Origin: Branchiostoma lanceolatum | Lineage: Eukaryota; Chordata; Leptocardii; Amphioxiformes; Branchiostomatidae | Assembly (NCBI RefSeq): GCF_035083965.1 | Contig: NC_089724.1 | Span: 20,106,974 to 20,170,973 of the forward strand | DNA length: 64,000 bases | Direction of reading: 5' to 3' | Shown here: positions 38,573 to 56,601 of the stretch, piece after piece | Layout: each line of letters opens with the position of its first letter | How positions within the stretch are numbered: position 1 is the first letter of the stretch | The notes under the pieces: generated by a model | The model's database searches: none | The model's input: the letters and a program-made list of their open reading frames with translations, nothing else | Told to the model about the DNA's origin: nothing | Program-made: the position numbers and the translations under genes

Positions 38573-41500
38573 ATGGCCAACACAAGAGGTGCCATAGCTG
38601 TCTTTGTTGCCAATAGTCCTTGCACAGAATGTCTCCTTACGTACAACGATGACAGAGGATGGTGGCTGCCCTACACAGAGGTGGAAGATGGAGAAGGTTT
38701 TGTGGAGGCAGCCACAAGAGTAGTCAGGGAGCAGTGTGGCATTGGTAAATACAAAAGAAGGAAATATCATTTCTGCAAATACTTTCTGCAAACAATGCAG
38801 TTGTATTGCAATCATATAGGTTCAGATTGCAAAACCTTCATGATGAAAATAGTATTTAACTGTTAGTGGTGCATGTCAATGATGAAGGCAACAAATCTGG
38901 TGTTTGTCTTGTCCTTCTCCCTGCTGCCTAACTCTGTAATCAATACACATGGTGCCAAAAGGCTACTTATAGGTACATGTATAAGTTTCCCTTTCTTTAT
39001 TATTTGACTCTACCAGGCCTAGATATTGATGGAGTTCTGGAGGTAAGACAGACAGCAGTGATGACATCATCCCATCCCAAGGTCATGGTGACCTTGTATG
39101 GCTCACAGAAGGGACATGAAGACAGCATACCTTTGGTGAGTATATATAGCAACAGTTGGTTATATTGAGGCCCACAAAATGATTTAATAATTCTCCTTTT
39201 AGACTGGCTGTGGTGTTTGAAAATAAAGATTGGAAGGTTCCTTACCAGTTGATTATATAGTGTTGCCAGTTGTCACTCATCTGTGTTGATATTGGATGTA
39301 TTCTTTGTCTTTCCTACCATGGCCAGGAACTGCAAAGCAAAGCATCATGGTATAATCTTCAGCAGTTACAGCAACTCTCTACTCAGGATCAAGGCCTTCT
39401 GGGACATGAGCCAATCAGCTGGTTCAGGCACGTACAGAGTGACAGCCATGTTGCCCCTCTCTCTGTCCTTCATTCCATCACCATGGCAACAGAGAGTGAC
39501 AGCTTCGAGGAACACGAGGAAAGTCTCCTCGAAGCTGCGAAGTTTAAGCAGGAAGAACAGGAAGAACTCTTGCAAGATTTCTACTCTGTGTGCTATCCCA
39601 GCATCACTATGGGGTGCCATACATTTGTCAGGTATTTTTCAGACAAAGAAGTGCCAATTGAAAAGTGCAGAAACCTCTTCACTGCATTTGATACTAGCAA
39701 TCATGATCTGCTAAATGCAAAAGACTTCTTGCTGGGCATGGCAGCTCTCCAACCTTGTGTCCCGCATGGCGGGATGCCTGCAGAAATTCGTTGCCGCTAC
39801 ATTTTCAGATACTACAACAAAAACTCTGATGGGATCTTGAAGCAAGAAGAGCTCCAGTCAATTGTTGCAGACATCTTTGAGTGCAAGGGGAGGCAGCTTA
39901 CAGCTAAAGAGTTAAAGGAAGAGACGTCCAAGGCTATAAAACTGTTTGGAAATGATGACAATGGTGAGGTGGCCCTTGCTGACTTTCTCAGTGCCGTGGG
40001 CTCTCTGAAATTCCGGGGTACCTCTCTGTTATTCCGATTACCTCATGACTTCACCAGAAGTCTGGACGCTAAGATGAATAATCTGGGGGCTGTAGGCAGG
40101 GATGTCCCTGATGCTGCCCCACGGAGAGAGAGAAAACCGTCAAAGAGAAAGAAATTTGACATTGGTGCTGAGTCGGACAGTTCAGGCAAGGAGTCAGATG
40201 TTGAGCTGCCAGATGTTGAAATTAAGTATGAGCTGGCTCTGCATTCAGTAAAGGTTGGTGTTGTTTTAAACGTTATATCAAGTAATGGTGAAATCTTAAA
40301 AGTTCGGGAGTTTTTATAATTTATTTTTTACTCAAACGGGTCACCACGTAACAAGACCTGAAGGTCACTTCAAGGTGTGAAGCGAAGGCCACTCCGAGGT
40401 TACATGTAATATATTATCAACAGAGAGATGTACCATGTATATGGAGAATACAAACAGTGTATTCCATGTCACCTAAACTGTTGTATTCTTTTTATGTCAT
40501 ACCCACCTGTTAATACGCGAAATGCAACAAAAAAATGTAAGAAATGTTCCACAGTGGCGCATGTGCAGAGCATTCAAATGAATTGATGGAAGCCTGTGTG
40601 ATGCAGTATGATACAGACGGGTCTGGAACACCCATATCAAATGTTATCATGGCCCAGATATGACATAGAGAAAGAAATGATATTTACACCCTACACATTC
40701 CATAACCTTCATAATACTTTTAACAAATAGCTACTGTGCACAATGTCTCATATTTTCTTTCCCTTCTGCTCTTGGTTAGGTGCGGAGGACAGGTGTTGTG
40801 TCGGATGTGAACACCCTGTGGGACCTACAAGGCACAAGTGCCCTGAGCCACAGCATTGGGACCGTTCTGGAGGGGGACAAGACTCGCTTCCAGCGCCTGC
40901 CGTCCGTACAGTGCTTCAACCAAAAGTCCCATCCCAACGAGATGTTGACTGGTCTACGCTACTTTGAACGTCCAGTCAAACGGCCTGATGGAACGCTTGA
41001 AAAGAAAAGTTTTGAATGGGGCCCTGTGAACAAGTAAGAAAAAAGATACTTTGCATTAAATGTTGCCAACTTTCAAGGGGCCAAGACCACATCAAATTGG
41101 TTTGGTTTGTACTATGTATACATGTATATAGAGTTGTCTTTTACATAATGTAAACCCTATCAGTAAGTGGCAAAATTTTGATAATCATATTGTCTGGATG
41201 ATGTTTTCTTTTGTTGCACTATCAATTCATGATTTTTAACAGTTGTAAGGCAAATGATTTTTTAGTCTTTATTATGGGAACAGGCTTTTTTCCTCTCGCT
41301 AACTCAATGTATATTATTATTATTTTAAGCACCTAAGAGTAGTGGTGCGGATCGGTCCGGCCGGACCGGTTCCGGACTTGTAAAACGTTTAGGTTCAAGT
41401 CCAAAAAAACCTAAACGTCTGGAAACAAGTCCGGACTTGAAAAAAAATTCTCTCACTCATACACTCTTTTTTGTTTTAAACCATCTTAAACCTTCCTTAA

Positions 41501-44065
41501 ATTGTGAAATTTGCACTAGAAAAATATGAAAACATTGCTGTTTTTGTGTTTATAACTGAACTTTTGTGTTAATTACTGACTGTATATAATTCCGTATATA
41601 CAGTTTTCAAATTACATGTAAAATATCTGCCAATATGCAATTTTACATGTAACACGAAAAAAATGTTCCAAAATTATTGTTCAGGTCCGGACTTTCAAGT
41701 CCGGACCTGAACCTAAACCTCTGGACTCGAGTCCGAACCTAAACCTAAACTCGGGTTTAGATCCACACCACTACCTAAGAGTTCGCTGCAGGGTGAAGGA
41801 ATGAACGTAATGTAAGATTTGTCCCCACTTCTACAGACCTGCCTTTGCCAAGTGTCTATTGTCCATCTGCCATGAGGTGAAGACTGTCTTCATGGATGAA
41901 CCTCGGCTGCTCAAAGTGCAGGCACCTGTTTACATACTAGGTGAGACCCAATCACAGACTCTGTATATCATCTCTGAAATGACCTGTACGGTTGATAACT
42001 GAGGAATGTATACTTGGTCTTGTGGTTAAAAAAACAGAAGACATAAATCATGAAAGCTAAGGCATAGCACCCTTTAGGCTATGAATTAGTAAACAAACTA
42101 TTTTTAGACTGAAGGTACATTGCGATTGAGTACTGTGCATTTGGATGAGAAACAAGCTATGCTTTATTTGCGCCCCTTTTCAGGTGACCTGCATGGAAAC
42201 TTCCAAGACTTGGTGTGTTTTGAGAAGGCCCTGTGGAGGATGGGCGTCCTGCTGACTCCTGCCTCCTTCCTGTTCCTGGGGGACTATGTGGACAGGGGAG
42301 AGTACGGCATTGAAGTGGTAGGTGTATTGTCCATGTTGAATATCCCTCCTGATTTGCCTATTCATTGTTTACTGTAGACTAATGTACAGCTTCTGGCTGT
42401 TTGCCATAGTGAACAGTCAGCATGTTCATTATGTTATATGTTATATTATGGTGGATAAGCTCTTCTTTTCGGTTCCTACCTTTTTACTAATTCAAAACTA
42501 GTTTTGCACTGTATAATTAATCGTATCTAGTCATATCTTCAATCTTTATTCATACAGATCAACATGGCATGAATACATGAACAACATACATGTACCCCTG
42601 AATTGCATTGATCTTATAATATAGTCCTATATATACAGTGAAAACAAAAAACAAAGACTGGGCATGAATACAAATCATTATGACTCAGTCTGCATTTATT
42701 TGTTTTACAGACAAAAGGTGTAGTGAAGAGAGGAATTGTACAGTCTGTTGTATATTTCCTATTGACAGTAACAACTACTGGCACTGTTCACTTTTTAAAC
42801 ACATTTCTGATCTCTATTGATTCCTTCTGTTCATCTGTACAGGTGGCCTACCTCTTTGCCCAGAAGCTGCTTGTTCCAGATAAGGTATTTCTTATCCGAG
42901 GGAACCACGAGCTGCGTGCAGTCCAGGAGAGGTTCTCCTTCCATACGGAGTGTCTTCAGAAGTTTGGTGAGAAGCTGGGGCTGGAGGTGTGGGAGACCAT
43001 TAACCAGTGTTTTGATGCCATGCCAGTCGCTGCAGTGGTCGACAACAACATCTTCTGCGCACATGGGGGGATCCCCAGCCTGTGGCACAGCTCAGGCCTG
43101 CTGGCAGACATGGAGAAGATCCCAGTACCACTGCGTGATCCAGAAAGCGAGAGTCCTTTGGCATGAGAACTGATGTGGGCAGATCCTGTATGTTTGTTTC
43201 TTTATGCTGTGTTTGTTTATCAAAGATAACCAGACTTCAACGATTACAATGCCAATGGCTGATGGAACAGTCACAAACACTATTGCAAGCTATCTCCATA
43301 ATTTTTTAGGAAAAATGTACAATGAGGTTGTTGTGTTTTTATTTAAGTTTTCTTTTAGTCATTTGCACTAATTTGACATTGTTTCGTTTTCGTTTTACTA
43401 CTTCAACATAGGAGACAAAATTTTGAGATATACTAACTTTTCTGCCAGTCTGTATAATTATGTAATTCTTGGTTAGTTACCACTGTTATTAGTTTAACTT
43501 AAAGAATAGTTGGTAGAGCTTGTAACCTGTCCTAAACTGACCCTTCTTTATGTCCATCAGCTAAGCTCTGATGACGTTGGTCCAGAGATGCAGGAGGAGC
43601 TGAAAACAAACCATGGCTTCACACAGAACCCCAAACGTGGGACGGCCCATGCCTTCAGTCACCAGGCCCTACAGGACTTCCTGGAGAGGAATGGACTCTC
43701 TCATGTAGTCAGGGCGCACGAGGTGCAACAGGCAGGATTCCAGGTAAGAACATGTGTTAGTGCTTAATGTGAATTCTGATGGGATTTTTGCTAAGGAAAA
43801 TTGTTATGCAAGCATTATAGGTTCTCTGAGAGCACATGTCAATTTGTGTGATCATCTACCACTAACTATGAGTGTTTTTTTCTCTCTGTCATTTAGTTAT
43901 AATAGAAATGAAATGAAACTGTTGACTGTTTTCTGCCAGGTACAGCAACATGGCAAACTACTGACTGTCTTCTCCTCCTCCCACTACTGTGGTGGGACTA
44001 ATGAGGCAGCGTGTGTGCTGGCTGACAGGAATAAGATTCGCACCATTCGATTGGACACAACCTGA
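38573..44065 (+). CDS. Nudix-like / EF-hand / PPP Ser-Thr phosphatase fusion, with one in-frame TGA
   Basis: Exons: 38573-38744, 39017-39135, 39327-40253, 40780-41033, 41837-41940, 42184-42317, 42843-43187, 43561-43743 and 43940-44065. All phases agree and would give 787 codons. Residues 1-145 form a Nudix-type fold: [20 protein letters not shown], then a hydrophobic strand pair, then [13 protein letters not shown] and GHEPISWF. The two Glu most important for catalysis are Val50 and Gln54, so hydrolase activity is doubtful. Residues 200-325 carry EF-hand loops near 219-230, 261-272 ([12 protein letters not shown], the best) and 305-316. A basic/acidic linker follows. The phosphatase motifs are GDLHGN (526), GDYVDRG (558), RGNHE (589), AHGG (643), RAHE (736) and FSSSHYCGG (757). 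Codon 678 (43164-43166) is TGA between PLA and ELMWADP, where related phosphatases continue. EF-hands lie N-terminal, unlike PPEF/RdgC, where they are C-terminal. The third exon joins the Nudix end to the EF-hands, so the fusion is not a mis-joined pair. A Ca2+-regulated phosphatase is inferred. Confidence 0.85.
41340..41773. mobile_element. Non-autonomous hAT-type DNA transposon in an intron
   Basis: A 434 bp element with ends TAGTGGTGCGGATC and GATCCACACCACTA is flanked by an exact 8 bp duplication, CCTAAGAG (41332-41339 and 41774-41781). TCCGGACT and TAAACCT motifs are repeated in both orientations near the ends. No open frame is present. Eight-base target duplications and TA-G ends with subterminal repeats are typical of hAT elements. 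It lies between phosphatase exons 40780-41033 and 41837-41940 and does not touch splice sites. Confidence 0.9.
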
Positions 44066-45819
44066 GTCAATGTTTTGGTATAGTCAAAAGATTATCAGTT
44101 CCAGCCATGACAGCTGATGAATTTCAGAGAAGAATTCTGAAAAGGTGTAACAAACTTCAACAGTGACATAATCTTTAAATCCTTTAAACATTATACTTTA
44201 GAATGGTTCAATCTTGCTTGGAATGTTTTGAAAAGAGCTGGAAACTGTCTAAAAGTGGTATTGGTAAGAAATATGTATGTTTATACATAAACCCATTACA
44301 TACAAAATAGGACATTGAACTGATCATAAGGCAGCTGTGTTGAAGGTCAGTTAGGATATAGGGAGCCAAAATGACAATAATGGCACATATTACAACTCTG
44401 GCTGTAAAGACAATGTAAGATCAAGTTAAATGCTCTGTGCCCAAAACTCCATTGAATAGTATGGGGCAAAAGTAGATGTCAACAAATCAAGGTCTGAGTA
44501 GGATTTTGTAAATATTTGGACAGATGCTTTACATACTGAAGAATTATATACAGACTGTACAACTTTAGGAGGCCATATCTGTAGATCTGATGATACACAC
44601 AGCAAGGGGGAGCTGGTACAATGTGATTGCCACACAGGATTGCCTGTGGTTTCTTAGTGCCAATTGTTCAGTGTGGATTGTTTATTTTAGCCAAGTTCAA
44701 GGTTCATTTGAAGACAAAGTGAAGAAGGTTGAGATGTTCTAATTACTAGAAAAGGTTCAGAAAAAATGTTCGTTTATACATGTAGGACATGAATTTCAGC
44801 AATTGTTGCTTAAGATGATATGTGAGATCACGGAAACAGCTTGCGAAGTACATTTTGCTTGTGTTTCATATGTGCTTGACATGTACACTGTTGCATTTTG
44901 ACATGATGTTTTGAATTTTATTGGTAGCTTTGTATGTTTTTTATCATAAAAATCTTTTTTAATTAATGTGCTGTGTTAGACATTTTGATATTGCTTCACA
45001 CTAATGTAGATCAAAGTGCATCTCATCATTTCTCATGTACTCTCTATATTGAGTATTTGGTATGTTTGGATCATAATGTTTACTGGATGTAATAGTTGTT
45101 TTATGCTGTTGTGCATGGAAGATTATTAAGTACTGTCTATCAATGATTCCACTGAGGCTCTAATATTGTTTATGGTATCAGTCATAGCTCAGTCTCTTAG
45201 TAGGAGCACAGTCAATACATTTCTTTCTCAGAATGCCTAAGGTTTGTTTCCTCATTGAAATATGTATCCATGATGATCCTTCCATGTTTGAGAAATTCTG
45301 TTTCAATATCACAGTTATGGTAGTATCTACTGTAGTCTATGTCCTACGTTGTTGGTGTGGTAGAGACAAGTATGCATATTCTCACTGATAAGCTTTTGAG
45401 GACTTAAAAGAATTTTAAATCCAGATTTAGAAATGTTTCTATTTTGTAGTATGTGCTGTAACCCATAGAAGCTTTGTGGTTATATGGATGCTTTTGCATT
45501 GGCACTGTTATGATTATCATGACTTATTGTCTGAAGTAAAGCTAGACATTGCAAAGGAAACCTTTTATTTCAAACATCTAAGCCAGTAATTATCAAGCAA
45601 TGCTCCAGACTGAGAGTTATCTTATATTTGTTAGGTCAGTGACCAGTTTTGTTTTGTACGATAATGTGTTTCTATTTTTGTACGTCTTGGTTCATATGGA
45701 AGGGAGTAATAAAATGTTCAAGTGTGAAGAATGTACAATATCGTTTCAGAGTCTTGGATTATTTTACAAAACAAGTAAAATTCTTTGTCGTTTTAACATC
45801 TGAAGACAACATTATCATT
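44066..45819. other. Convergent 3' untranslated region of the phosphatase gene and TANGO6
   Basis: There is no coding frame. Plus-strand AATAAA at 45708-45713 and minus-strand AATAAA at 45564-45569 would make the two 3' ends overlap by roughly 150 bases. No closer AATAAA for the plus-strand gene was noticed, so its 3' UTR may be about 1.7 kb. Confidence 0.4.
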
Positions 45820-52698
<6,879 letters not shown>

Positions 52699-52952
52699 TT
52701 TGTTCGGCCTTACAGTCGTAAAAAAAGTCTCGTCCTACGTAGCCACAGATTCGAATAAGAAATACAGCAGTAAAACTAAATAAATCATATAAAACTATTT
52801 AAGAACTTTTTTTACCATACTAGTTGTATTTTCTCACTGAATATCTTATCTATTTCTATCTATATGTATGATTAGAGATTATTACTCACAACGGGGGCCA
52901 ATAAAGTGCTATGTTCTGTATTAATGTCATATGACCGTACGTCACATTCAAG
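52699..52952. promoter_or_regulatory. Bidirectional promoter of TANGO6 and ATP6V0E
   Basis: Only 254 bases separate the start codons of two divergent genes. Both starts are embedded in YY1-like motifs: AAAATGGCGAC for TANGO6 on the minus strand and AAGATGGTGG for ATP6V0E on the plus strand. No TATA box was identified. A shared core promoter is inferred from spacing. Confidence 0.6.
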
Positions 52953-53892
52953 ATGGTGGGGGTAGCCATACCGCTGGTTGTGGTGACACTTTTTTGGCTG
53001 ATCATCGGCGCTGGAGTGCCGTGGGCCATCCCAAAAGGACCAAACAGAGGGTAGGGAAACTTAGGAATGTAATGAGTTTGTCATTTTAGCGAGAATTACG
53101 GCCAAAATAGATAATATTGGTACACAAATTTTGCCCAATCAGGCTGACCCCTATATGTCCACGCCCTCGCCCTCCCATCAGTTCACTACCATGATAACTG
53201 TTTTGTGTTCTGTTATTTCAGAGTCATCCAGACAATGATCGTGACAACTTCAGTGTGCTGTTATATGTTGTAAGTATGGCACACAATGCTTTGTCTTTGC
53301 TGATATCTTAATTTGCATTTGAATGTTGTTTGTCATAACGTACTCAACTAAGCCCTACAGCCAAGCACAGATTAAAAACCTAGCCAATAATAAAACCTCA
53401 TCGCAACCAACATGCACATCTTTGATCAAATCATTACTTTAAGCAGAGAATATGGGATACTTCTTTATGCTGCAATCATTGGCATAGGGTGTGAAAACCA
53501 TAGTGGTATGAAAAGAGAATTAGTACTGAGTAGTGTAGTCCACAACAGGCGCTGCCTTCCGAAACTGAAGGTGGTATCCAGGTATAAGGTGTGTGATGAT
53601 GATGGCTCATTCCCCGGGGATTATAGTGGGAAGGGGTTTAACAGGCCCTCAGGTGACGGAATGTAACCTGTAGAATAATGTACTACAGTGAGTGTATGTT
53701 GCAAAATTGTTGCCTTGAATGTTGATTTCATTGTTGAAATGACCTCAAAGAATGATTCGAACATAATATCTGTATGTTGATTTTGCTTACAGTTGGTTGG
53801 TGGCAACTCTAGCCCAACTGAATCCCCTGATTGGACCGCAACTGAAGAATACAGTCATCCAGTACATCAAGTGGACAGAGACAGAAGGATAG
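52953..53892 (+). CDS. ATP6V0E: V-type proton ATPase subunit e (V0 complex)
   Basis: Three exons: 52953-53050, 53222-53269 and 53793-53892 (stop TAG), phases 2 and 2, 81 residues, equal to human ATP6V0E1. The sequence starts [20 protein letters not shown], followed by [12 protein letters not shown], the family's most conserved block. It continues with a second membrane helix ([20 protein letters not shown]) and [13 protein letters not shown]. It is a small two-helix membrane subunit of the proton-translocating V0 sector in endosomes, lysosomes and the Golgi. The last ten residues differ from vertebrates. The stop codon is followed at once by GTAAAC, and TTGCAG occurs at 54167-54172, so a 3' UTR intron is possible. 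Confidence 0.95.
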
Positions 53893-56355
53893 GTAAACCT
53901 TATCTTCTCCTCCTCCAGATCAAGAGTTAAACCCTGTCCTTGTTAAAACGCATATACTGTAACTGATCAACACAAATGTTGATGTATACATCTAGACATT
54001 ACAGAAAATGTTTGATAACATTCTTGAAAGTTAAACCTTGATATGGTGTTTACATACTGAGCCATGCAGCTGAAGTTAATTTGGTTATATTCATTAACTT
54101 TGTCAGTCAAAAGAACAACCTAACTTGGACCTTTGTGTATTTTTATAATCTCCCTTATGCTTGATCTTGCAGTTATGGCCATCGGTGGAGGATATGTGCA
54201 ATGGAACACAACATACTTCAAGAGGGGAAAGTCTAGGAGTATAGAATTCTTGAAACATTGATATAATCTCATAGTAAACAAAAGAAAACTGCTTGAGTTG
54301 AGAATCTACTTAATTCGAGTGTGAAGAAAAATGACAATTGAATCTAAGAAATCAAGACTCTAGAATTATTGGAAAATTGTACATATTTACAGAAAAATAG
54401 TGATGACTCATTTGAAGTATCCATGTTGCTCTTCCCATGATATCCAGGCATTATACATGTAGTACTATGATTATAAAGGTAAAGATGGATTATGACTTTG
54501 AGGTTCTGTGACACTAGGGTATGTGTTATTTGTATATTTAAGTTGTATTCAACTGTGGGTTTGATATTTGATGACCATTTAGGTTTTCACTTTCTGTTCA
54601 AATGGTCCAGTGTACATGTACCTGATACATCCATCATACATCTGTAAATGACAACATGTATTTACTTGTGTGAGATGAACTCAACTTTGTTGAAAGTACA
54701 GAAAAAGACTGGCAGTATTGTAGTGTCCTGTGAGGTTGTTTCTCTGTGTTAGGTACTTGAAGTTGATGTAAGGTATAAACGAAAATAATGATTATGATGT
54801 TTTGTGAATCAGCAAACGTCTTTGTCTGTACATGTAGATCAAGTTGAGACAGTGGTGTAATAGACTTGTACCACAGCTATTAATGAATATATACCTTATT
54901 GTCTCGAATAAAGTACGCCCATTTCAAAATTCAGAAGGCACCACAAGTCATTGCTTAAGTCAGGGTGCATACTTTATTTGAGGTTATTGCCCGGACAAAT
55001 TGGAAATTTCGAAAAGGACCTCAAACCCTTGCTTAATCAAACCAAGAACCCAGCTGCGGTGCAACAATGCATGGCTCAATACCTGCCAATTTGCGAAGTT
55101 TGTAACTTGTTGTAGGCAATCCTCAAGTTTGCAGAGACGATGCTGGCAGAGTAAACAAGAGAAGCTTTTATGAATCTAAGGAATGGCATTATGTAGAAGT
55201 CCTTGATATAAGAAAAATGACCTGGAGATACATGTAATAGGAGGAACACCATAAATTTGAATATATCTTGTTCAAAATTTGTTGTATCAGTGGAGAAGGG
55301 GTGCATACTTTATTTGGGTTTTTTCACTTTACGTTTCAGTTCTGCAAATTTGTCTGGAACTAACCCCAAATCAGGGGTGCATACTTTAATTGGGGTGCGT
55401 ACTTTAATCGCACAAATGTTACTACTTCTGCTACAGAAAAATGGACCATGTTCTACATCATAGGTGTGCATAACATGTATTTGTAAATAAAACTGATCCA
55501 CCTGATTGCTTTCTCTTGTTTATGTCCCTGTATTATGATAAAATTGATGATTCATCACCACCATAATTCATAACCTTACAATATTTTCCAAACTTTTATA
55601 TCAAATTATACGGTCATGTACCTTCTGTATTTAAAAAAAAAAATTCTTACTGTCAGTGTCAGACTTAATTTCTTGTTCTAAAACCTCCCCATGCAACATT
55701 AGCACCCCTCATTTCCCAGTGCATGATTCTTCCTGGTCTATCACTGACCTCCAGTAACCTTTGAAGTCCTCTGCAGCCTATAAACTGAGACCCCAGGTGG
55801 CCATCACCAGCTCCAAATTACGACCTCCAATGAATAACCAATTTGTCATGCATAGAGCTACCTTTGCCAAAGGAACATTTTGACATGTGGTGATAAAAAG
55901 GTTATCATAAATCAATAATATATGTGTATACCTTATCAATATCATCCTTTTGATGAGTCGATTTCCATTTTTGGTATGAACTAGACATGAGTTTTTCACT
56001 TTTGTGTGACATTTATGTTTTTCCCTGATATATTTAAAACATGAATCCATTGCTTTTCTAGATCTTTTCAACCTTTATTTCTTCTCTCCATCTCATAACA
56101 TACTGTTTTGCAGAATACATAAATGATTACATTGTTTACATTTCTTACAAATGTATGTATTTGAGAAGTACTAGCTTAGGTAACCAATCTTTGGAACATG
56201 TCAGTAAAAGTTCACTCATAAAATCTAATACATGTACAAATGTATATGTACTACAATAATGATCATAGAAAGCAGTAGGCAACTAGCCTACATTATCTTG
56301 TTCTTCAAACATAAACTCTTCTTAGGGTAGTGGTCATGATCTCAAATAAGAGGAC
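53893..56355. other. ATP6V0E 3' UTR and intergenic stretch
   Basis: No coding exon was recognised. The stretch contains repeat-derived sequence at 54885-55415 (GTGCATACTTTATTT repeats). AATAAA at 55486-55491 is a possible poly(A) signal on the plus strand. The rest is AT-rich and unremarkable. Confidence 0.35.
54885..55415. repeat. Probable degenerate DNA transposon with repeated terminal motif
   Basis: GAATAAAGTACGCCC near 54905 is inverted relative to GGGTGCATACTTTATTTG (about 54963 and 55299) and GGGTGCATACTTTAATTGGG (about 55375), followed by GTGCGTACTTTAATCG. Repeats of one motif in both orientations at the edges of a 500 bp block without an open frame fit a decayed non-autonomous element. 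Ends and class are uncertain. Confidence 0.45.
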
Positions 56356-56363
56356 CCTTAATC

Positions 56364-56545
56364 TAGCCTCCTTCGCAGACTTCCTAGAACGGCGGCATAT
56401 GTAGGGGGGGGGCACACACAAGGGAGTTATGTTAGCCGAGGGGTGACCCCCTCGGCTACACAACTCCCTGGCTTACATAACTCCCTTGTGTGTGCCCCCC
56501 CCCCCTACATATGCCGCCGTTCTAGGAAGTCTGCGAAGGAGGCTA
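56364..56545. mobile_element. hAT-type foldback MITE with 8 bp target duplication
   Basis: A 182 bp inverted repeat starts TAGCCTCCTTCGCAGACTTC and ends with its complement. The outer arms are about 70 bases each. The centre carries a second small hairpin (AGCCGAGGGG, TGAC, CCCCTCGGCT at 56434-56457) and a third partial ACAACTCCCT copy. Flanks are exact direct repeats CCTTAATC at 56356-56363 and 56546-56553. The arms are nearly identical, suggesting recent insertion. It sits just beyond the OGFOD1 stop codon. Confidence 0.9.
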
Positions 56546-56601
56546 CCTTAATCATCATTCATTCAATATTGCATGGTTTCTCTTTCTGACAACTGCCCAC
56601 T

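Noticed and set aside
43164-43166. Selenocysteine at the in-frame TGA
   Set aside because: The position is expected to be Trp or another aromatic residue, not Cys, and no SECIS-like element was identified in the 3' UTR by eye.
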